From NCBI GenBank assembly GCA_017553965.1, contig JAFZJK010000027.1, positions 1-20,169 on the forward strand: 20,169 bases of DNA, given 5' to 3'. The DNA is from Lachnospiraceae bacterium. Lineage in GTDB: Bacteria; Bacillota_A; Clostridia; Lachnospirales; Lachnospiraceae. The translations under genes and the position numbers were made by a program. This document shows positions 15,454-20,169 of the stretch, in pieces. Under the pieces are notes generated by a model that saw nothing but the letters and a program-made list of their open reading frames with translations, made no database searches and was not told where the DNA came from. Each line of letters starts with the position of its first letter. Positions within the stretch are counted from its first letter, which is position 1.

Positions 15454-16827
15454 ATGAGAAAAAGAGGAAAAGCCAGTATAATTATTTGTGGCATTTTGGT
15501 TATTATGTTGGTTCTAAGTACAGGTTGTGGGCAAGAGCCGAAGAAGGATATCGTTGTAACGGATACTGATTCGTCGATCATACCTTCATCCCTTGAAGAT
15601 GAGAATGGTATTGATTATGTGACTTGGGCCATTCCTGGGAACCTGGTGCATATCGAGGATGAAAGTGTAAAAAAAATAAACAACAAACTTAAAGATGAAG
15701 GCTATTCGTTTAGACTAAAACTTATACGCATAGAGAGTAATTATGATATAAATTACATTAAAGAGATAGATCAATGTGGGGCAGATATTGTTTTTACCGG
15801 AATTGGAGTGGAAAAGAGTAGTGACAGCCTTGCAATAGATGAAATAATAGCGGAAAAGTATGAGGATCTTACAAAGTATATAGAAAATAGCAGGTTGAAG
15901 GAATTTATCCCTCAGAAACTGTGGGCTGCTTCGGCGTATAAAGGGAAAAAATTCTTGATCCCTTCAGAATATATTCAAGATGGAGCCGAGCAGATACTGT
16001 TATATAAATGTAACGATGATGCAAATCAGTTAACATTTGATGGTGTTGATTCGGATATTTTTATGCTCGAGGGGCTGGCTTCAGAAAACAATAAACTGTT
16101 TTATGGGTTTACAGATTTTGAATTTGTCAGATGTTTTGGATACTGTTATGATGCGGGTAACGGTATAGTTATTTCCAATGAAGGGAAGGTTATCAATCCT
16201 TTCGAAGATGAAAAATGCCTTCGATGGATGCAGATGATAAATACATGGTATAAAGAAGGAACAGCTCCTGATCCGCGTGACGGGAATCCCATGGTGATCA
16301 AAGCCGGGTGCAGCCTTCAATTGACTACTTCTTCGGATATCACTAAAGAAAAAGGACAAGAGGTTAAGTCTTGGAAGAGAGAACTGTGTAATCGATATGG
16401 GTGGTCAACTGCCATAAGAAAAGATTCTGAAAATAAGGAAAATGCATTCAAGTTTTTGGAATTGATTAGGACCGATCATGAATATGGGAATTTGTTAATC
16501 TACGGAAAACAAAGTACAGATGAGGGACCGATAGATGACAATTATATGAATAAGATAGTTTTTGGTTTGGATGATGGACTAATGCAGCCGGATGATGGGT
16601 TGAGACATTTTGCATCCTCAGAAGAAAGATTAAAGTTTTACGAAGAAGATGTGCCTGTTTCACCATCTGTTTATATGGATATTCCTGTGGAATGTTCGGA
16701 AATGGCAGCGATAGTAGATAAATATCTTACAAATGAAATCATTCTTTTCCATGACAATTTCGAGGAAGAATTTGAGACATTTAAGAAGGAATATACAGAA
16801 GTGTATAATCGAATTTTTCGGAAATGA
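15454..16827 (+). CDS. Solute-binding-protein-like lipoprotein 2
   Basis: 457 residues with a lipobox, LSTGC (Cys25), and a ribosome site GGAGA at 15441-15445. It is paralogous almost end to end with the lipoprotein at 6406-7761. Shared blocks are WAIP, LKLIRIE against VKLIRIS, CGADIV, a KLFYGFTDFEFVRCFGY block against SFFYGMTGFGFMQCFGY, NPFEDEKCLRWMQMINTWYKEG, GWSTAI against NWSTAI, HEYGNLLIYG, VFGLDDGL against VFGIDDGL, and HDNFEEE near the end. The strength of the C-terminal match suggests that the binding surface, not only the fold, is conserved. The linker repeat seen in lipoprotein 1 is absent. It starts 31 bases after propeller-like lipoprotein 2. No importer membrane components are encoded nearby, so sensing or binding, rather than classical import, is inferred. 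Confidence 0.8.
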   Translation: MRKRGKASIIICGILVIMLVLSTGCGQEPKKDIVVTDTDSSIIPSSLEDENGIDYVTWAIPGNLVHIEDESVKKINNKLKDEGYSFRLKLIRIESNYDINYIKEIDQCGADIVFTGIGVEKSSDSLAIDEIIAEKYEDLTKYIENSRLKEFIPQKLWAASAYKGKKFLIPSEYIQDGAEQILLYKCNDDANQLTFDGVDSDIFMLEGLASENNKLFYGFTDFEFVRCFGYCYDAGNGIVISNEGKVINPFEDEKCLRWMQMINTWYKEGTAPDPRDGNPMVIKAGCSLQLTTSSDITKEKGQEVKSWKRELCNRYGWSTAIRKDSENKENAFKFLELIRTDHEYGNLLIYGKQSTDEGPIDDNYMNKIVFGLDDGLMQPDDGLRHFASSEERLKFYEEDVPVSPSVYMDIPVECSEMAAIVDKYLTNEIILFHDNFEEEFETFKKEYTEVYNRIFRK

Positions 16828-16858
16828 TGATTTACGATATTGATATTATAAAAAGTGC

Positions 16859-16887
16859 TTGCATTTTTTGGATTTATGTATTATCAT
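16859..16887 (+). promoter_or_regulatory. Predicted promoter of the T-box/tyrS transcript
   Basis: TTGCAT (16859-16864) and TATCAT (16882-16887) are separated by exactly 17 bases. Transcription would begin near 16894, just before the conserved start of the T-box leader. Confidence 0.65.
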
Positions 16888-16893
16888 ACTTTG

Positions 16894-17160
16894 CAAGGCA
16901 ATGAAGGAAAAGAGTAGTTACAGGGAAGTCTTAAGAGAGTGTCCGGTCGGTGCGAGGACATGGCGGAAATGTTACGAATACGTTCCGGAGCCGCTTCCTG
17001 AAAGGGGTGAGCCCAAGTAGGGATAGACGGGTGCGCCCGATAAAGCGCAGAGTGTGTGATGGCACATGATGAGGAGTGCTTCGCGAGAAGTGCTTAAATA
17101 GAGGTGGTACCGCGGATTTTTCGCCCTCTGTTCCATAATCGGAGCAGAGGGTTTTATTTT
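16894..17160 (+). ncRNA. T-box riboswitch controlling tyrS
   Basis: The leader shows the usual T-box parts in order: a GGAAAAGAGTAG start (near 16907-16918), AGAGAG (16934-16939) and GGTGCGAG (16949-16956) of stem I, and a probable specifier UAC (16979-16981) followed by a purine and then UUCCGGAG. The conserved antiterminator sequence AGAGGTGGTACCGCGG lies at 17100-17115, and a terminator stem follows. UAC is a Tyr codon, which matches the downstream gene. In this class, uncharged tRNA-Tyr pairs with the specifier and the T-box bulge and prevents termination, so tyrS is expressed when Tyr-tRNA runs low. The leader and promoter fill the stretch between 16828 and the tyrS start. Confidence 0.95.
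17124..17160 (+). terminator. T-box terminator hairpin
   Basis: CCCTCTGTTCC (17124-17134) pairs with GGAGCAGAGGG (17141-17151) through 11 bp with one G-U wobble, followed by TTTTATTTT. It competes with the antiterminator formed around 17100-17115. Confidence 0.92.
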
Positions 17161-17205
17161 TGCTCCGAGATCAACAATTATTTGTTTTATGAAAGGAGAA
17201 ACACT

Positions 17206-18429
17206 ATGGGAATCTATGAAGAACTGGTTGAGCGTGGTCTTATCGCTCAGACTACCGATGAGGCACAGATAAGAGATCTGGTCAACAACGGAAAAGCAAC
17301 ATTTTATATCGGCTTTGACTGTACCGCAGACAGCCTTACAGCAGGTCATTTTATGGCACTTACACTTATGAAGAGGCTTCAGCAGGCTGGTAATAAGCCT
17401 ATAGCTTTGATCGGCGGCGGCACTACCATGATCGGTGACCCTTCCGGCAGAAGTGATATGAGAAAGATGCTTACCAGAGAAGACATCGATCATAATGCAG
17501 AATGCTTTAAGAAGCAGATGGAGAGTTTTATTGATTTTTCCGACGGAAAAGCTATGATGGTCAATAATGCTGACTGGCTTATGAACCTTAATTACATTGA
17601 GCTGTTAAGAGAGGTAGGTGCTTGCTTCTCCGTTAACAATATGCTCCGTGCCGAGTGCTACAAGCAGCGTATGGAGAAGGGACTTTCCTTCTTGGAGTTC
17701 AACTACATGATCATGCAGTCCTACGACTTCTATTACATGTTCCAGAAGTACAACTGCAACCTTGAGTTCGGCGGTGATGACCAGTGGAGCAATATGCTCG
17801 GCGGTACTGAGCTTATCAGAAGGAAGCTGGGTAAGGATGCCCATGCCATGACTATCACTCTTCTTACCGATTCCAATGGCAACAAGATGGGTAAGACTGC
17901 CGGAAACGCAGTATGGCTTGATCCCAACAAGACTTCTCCTTTCGAGTTCTACCAGTACTGGAGAAATATCGGCGATGCTGATGTGGATAAGTGCATCAAG
18001 ATGCTTACATTCCTTCCCATGGAGCAGATCCGTGAGATCGAGAAGTGGGATGCTTCACGTATTAATGAGAAGAAGATGCTGCTCGCTCATGAGCTTACCG
18101 AGCTTGTACACGGCAAGGAAGAGGCTGACAAGGCTGAGGCTACAGCCAAGGCTCTTTTTGCAGGCGGCGGAGATGATGCAAATATGCCTACCACTACACT
18201 TGCGGCAGCTGATATACCTGAGGATGGTATCGGTATTATCGACCTTATGAGCATGTGCGGCCTTATCCCTTCAAAGGGCGAGGGCAGACGTCTTGTAGAA
18301 CAGGGCGGCGTAAGCGTGGACGGCGAGAAGGTACCTTCATTTGACTTTAAGGTATCTAAGGATGCTTTACTTGCAGGCGTTAAGATCAAGAAGGGTAAGA
18401 AGGTATTTCATAAGGCGATCGCAGAGTGA
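17206..18429 (+). CDS. tyrS: Tyrosyl-tRNA synthetase
   Basis: 407 residues from the ATG at 17206, preceded by AAAGGAGAA. The frame is open further upstream to 17104, but that would start inside the T-box and its terminator. It joins tyrosine to tRNA-Tyr in the cytoplasm using ATP. Class I motifs are present: the HIGH-type ADSLTAGH (residues 41-48, reading TAGH) and the KMSKS-type KMGKT (227-231). GGDDQWSN, which lines the tyrosine site in this family, is present too. The C-terminal S4 RNA-binding domain occupies about residues 340-405 (SKGEGRRLVEQGGVSVDGEKV). The length is close to the usual 400-425 residues for the bacterial enzyme. The upstream T-box with a Tyr specifier independently supports the identity. 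Confidence 0.97.
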   Translation: MGIYEELVERGLIAQTTDEAQIRDLVNNGKATFYIGFDCTADSLTAGHFMALTLMKRLQQAGNKPIALIGGGTTMIGDPSGRSDMRKMLTREDIDHNAECFKKQMESFIDFSDGKAMMVNNADWLMNLNYIELLREVGACFSVNNMLRAECYKQRMEKGLSFLEFNYMIMQSYDFYYMFQKYNCNLEFGGDDQWSNMLGGTELIRRKLGKDAHAMTITLLTDSNGNKMGKTAGNAVWLDPNKTSPFEFYQYWRNIGDADVDKCIKMLTFLPMEQIREIEKWDASRINEKKMLLAHELTELVHGKEEADKAEATAKALFAGGGDDANMPTTTLAAADIPEDGIGIIDLMSMCGLIPSKGEGRRLVEQGGVSVDGEKVPSFDFKVSKDALLAGVKIKKGKKVFHKAIAE

Positions 18430-18458
18430 TTGACATAAAAGTTGTATTATGCTATATA
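18430..18458 (+). promoter_or_regulatory. Predicted promoter of the acyl ligase operon
   Basis: A consensus TTGACA (18430-18435) and TATATA (18453-18458) are spaced by exactly 17 bases, starting right at the tyrS stop codon. A 9-bp inverted repeat (ATTGACATA at 18429-18437 with TATGTCAAT at 18479-18487) and an inner 7-bp one (GTTGTAT 18441-18447 with ATACAAC 18458-18464) overlap it. These could be operator sites. Confidence 0.7.
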
Positions 18459-18506
18459 TACAACATATAGTATTATTATATGTCAATATAGCAGTTGGAG
18501 AAGAAA

Positions 18507-19988
18507 ATGGATTCAATAGTACAGGCACTCAGCATCCATGCTAAGGAAACTCCGGACCGTATAGCGGTCATAGCGGATGATGAGCAGATAACCTACGGGC
18601 AACTTTGGAAAGAAGTACAGGGCTTTGCGGAGTTTTTACGTAAGCAAGGTTTTGAAAAGGGTTCAAGGATAACCGTTAAGGCAGCCCCTTCCATATGGTT
18701 TGCGGTTTCGTGTTTCGGTATCCATCTTTCGGGAAATGTACATGTCCCGATGGAGAAGACCATAGGTCCCGAGGGTATAATAAATATTGCGGATGAGCTC
18801 AGCGCATCCATGATCGTGGCAGATACGGATCTTTCGGACAGGATCTCGGAAAATGACGGGAAATATAAGTATATTTCATCGGCGTTAGTCAGGGAGACAG
18901 CGAAAGAGTATTATCGTGACGGGCTTGTGTTCGACTTCCCTACTTTGGATATGACCTGTGATATCATGTTTACTACCGGTACTACGGGAAAATCAAAGGG
19001 TGTTATGGAGTCGCACAGGGCGGTTGTGGCTGTTTCTGAAAATGTTCAGTACGGTGCCGAGATACCTAAGGACAATATCTATCTTGTGCCCGCACCCATC
19101 AATCATGCTTCAGCCATAAGAAAGCTGTATGTGAGCATACTTACAGGTACTACTGTGGTACTGCTGGACGGCTTTACCGATGTTAAGAAATTTTTCAATT
19201 ATGTGGAAAAATACAAGGTTACTTCCATACTTATGCCTCCTGCGGCAGTCAGGATGATATTGCTTCTGGCAGAAAAGAATCTGGCTAAGTATTCGGGTCA
19301 GCTGCATCATATCCATACCGGGTCTGCAGCATTCCCGGAGGCAGATAAGGACAAGCTCTGCGAGATACTGCCCGAGACCAGGCTTTATTTCGCTTACGGT
19401 TCTTCCGAAGCAGGCTGTGTTTCCATGTATGATTACTCTAAGAACAGAGGTCTTATCAGTTGTGTAGGTAAGCCCAATAAGAATGCGAATATCTTTATAG
19501 TGGATGAGAACCGTAATCCCATAAAGTCTTCCAAGGAAAAACAGGGACTGATCGCTATCTCCGGCGGTATGGTAATGCAGGGGTACTATAATGCACCTGA
19601 GCTTACTGCCGAAGTACTTAAGGATGGCGTGGTCTATACCAACGATATCGGTTACATAGATGATGAAGGTTTTGTATATATGCTCGGAAGACGCGGCGAC
19701 GTTATCAATATCGGCGGCTTGAAGATAGCTCCCACCGAGGTTGAAAATGTGGTGCTCCGTTACCCGGATATCGCCGACTGTGCATGCTTTGCCAAGGAAG
19801 ACAGGATGGGCGGCGTAGTGCCGAGACTTAATGTTGTTATGAAAAAGGGATGCGAGCTTGACGCTGCAAAGCTTAGAGCACATATGGCAGAGCATCTTGA
19901 AGCATTTAAGATCCCGAAGCAGATAGTTGCGGTTGATGAGCTTCCGAAGACTTCGAACGGTAAGCTGGACCGTAAGAGGCTAGTATGA
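18507..19988 (+). CDS. AMP-binding acyl/amino-acyl ligase (ANL superfamily)
   Basis: 493 residues from the ATG at 18507, with GGAG at 18497-18500; a TTG at 18495 in frame is less likely. It should activate a carboxylic acid as an adenylate and transfer it to a thiol. ANL core motifs are clear: the phosphate-binding loop TTGTTGKSKG (about residues 155-164), YGSSEAG (about 297-303), DIGYIDDEGFVYMLGRRGD (from about residue 378), GGLKIAPTEVE, and the C-terminal catalytic Lys in TSNGKLDRK (about 482-490). The YGSSEAG version is closer to fatty- or aryl-acid ligases than to the YGPTE of amino-acid adenylation domains such as DltA. The next gene begins an acyl carrier protein 62 bases downstream, so the acceptor is probably that protein's phosphopantetheine arm. 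Such pairs occur in polyketide, lipid-modification and Dlt-like cell-wall acylation operons; which one applies is beyond the window. Confidence 0.9.
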   Translation: MDSIVQALSIHAKETPDRIAVIADDEQITYGQLWKEVQGFAEFLRKQGFEKGSRITVKAAPSIWFAVSCFGIHLSGNVHVPMEKTIGPEGIINIADELSASMIVADTDLSDRISENDGKYKYISSALVRETAKEYYRDGLVFDFPTLDMTCDIMFTTGTTGKSKGVMESHRAVVAVSENVQYGAEIPKDNIYLVPAPINHASAIRKLYVSILTGTTVVLLDGFTDVKKFFNYVEKYKVTSILMPPAAVRMILLLAEKNLAKYSGQLHHIHTGSAAFPEADKDKLCEILPETRLYFAYGSSEAGCVSMYDYSKNRGLISCVGKPNKNANIFIVDENRNPIKSSKEKQGLIAISGGMVMQGYYNAPELTAEVLKDGVVYTNDIGYIDDEGFVYMLGRRGDVINIGGLKIAPTEVENVVLRYPDIADCACFAKEDRMGGVVPRLNVVMKKGCELDAAKLRAHMAEHLEAFKIPKQIVAVDELPKTSNGKLDRKRLV

Positions 19989-20050
19989 GTGATTACACCT
20001 CATCCGTCGCCCGGCGGTTGAGTGGAGTATATATTTGAAAGGGAATTATC

Positions 20051-20169
20051 ATGTTAGACAGAATTATTGAGATCTTACAGGGTATCCGCGATGACATTGA
20101 TTATTATTCGGAGGATTCTCTGATCGATGACGGTATCTTTGATTCATTTGATATCGTAGGACTTGTTAG
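20051..20169 (+). CDS. Acyl carrier protein (start only, cut by window end)
   Basis: 39 codons are visible from the ATG at 20051, with AAAGGGAA about 8 bases upstream. The sequence contains LIDDGIFDSFDIVGLV, matching the phosphopantetheine attachment site of carrier proteins. Ser32 in Asp-Ser-Phe is the expected modified residue; most carriers have Asp-Ser-Leu. The spacing and acidic helix fit stand-alone carriers of the DltC-like or acyl-carrier type. It would hold the acyl group activated by the ligase upstream. The rest of the gene lies outside the window. Confidence 0.8.
   Translation, partial: MLDRIIEILQGIRDDIDYYSEDSLIDDGIFDSFDIVGLV

Noticed and set aside
16857..16898. Inverted repeat CTTGCA/TGCAAG around the tyrS promoter
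   Set aside because: Only 6 bp with a spacer of nearly 30 bases; expected by chance, and the promoter explains the conserved bases.
17104..17205. Extended N-terminus for tyrS
   Set aside because: The stretch is the T-box antiterminator and terminator; the ATG at 17206 has AAAGGAG and gives the normal protein length.
19110..19895. A 261-codon open frame on the minus strand opposite the acyl ligase
   Set aside because: It lies entirely within a well-conserved ANL enzyme gene and shows no recognisable domain; shadow of codon usage.
18507..20169. Naming the ligase and carrier dltA and dltC
   Set aside because: The YGSSEAG motif is not the amino-acid-activating type and the rest of the operon is outside the window, so the gene names are not supported.

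Overview
The window looks like chromosomal DNA from a Gram-positive anaerobe of the Clostridia, most likely Lachnospiraceae. This is inferred from the strong AGGAGG-type ribosome sites, lipoprotein signal peptides without an outer-membrane system, a T-box riboswitch in front of tyrS, and protein families typical of that group. No rRNA, tRNA, CRISPR array or transposase was seen.

Layout: (1) 2-2935, the 3' part of a HelD-type UvrD/Rep helicase gene that runs in from outside. Its C-terminus carries an unexpected domain resembling the non-catalytic N-terminal beta-sandwich of GH31 glycosidases. A strong terminator follows. (2) 3056-4731, an ECF sigma factor overlapping a membrane-anchored anti-sigma-like protein. 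(3) A convergent HTH-Fic gene on the minus strand (4846-5757), separated by a 15-bp perfect inverted repeat. (4) 5966-16827, an all-plus-strand run that is the core of the window: small secreted protein 1, solute-binding-like lipoprotein 1, a second ECF sigma factor, a second anti-sigma-like protein, propeller-like lipoprotein 1, an ABC-2 type ATPase and permease, small secreted protein 2, propeller-like lipoprotein 2 and solute-binding-like lipoprotein 2. (5) T-box leader and tyrS. (6) An AMP-binding acyl ligase followed by the start of an acyl carrier protein, cut by the window end.

The striking point is that four protein families of region 4 (and of the adjacent sigma/anti-sigma pair) each occur twice. 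The small secreted proteins, the solute-binding-like lipoproteins, the propeller-like lipoproteins and the anti-sigma sensor domains are all paralogous pairs. The locus therefore looks like a repeatedly duplicated cell-envelope cassette: short exported proteins, two kinds of surface lipoprotein, ECF sigma/anti-sigma signalling and an ABC-2 transporter. I do not recognise it as a named system. A plausible reading is an envelope signalling or secreted-peptide system in which the anti-sigma ectodomains sense something outside the membrane and release the ECF sigma factor. That is inference from gene content and order, not shown by the sequence.

Base composition is uneven. The cassette genes around 5966-9403 are AT-rich, while the ABC pair at 10764-13684 is clearly richer in GC, so the locus may have been assembled from parts with different histories. 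Confidence is high for the helicase core, Fic, ABC ATPase, tyrS, T-box and acyl ligase; good for the sigma/anti-sigma pairs and lipoproteins as classes; low for any function of the small secreted proteins.
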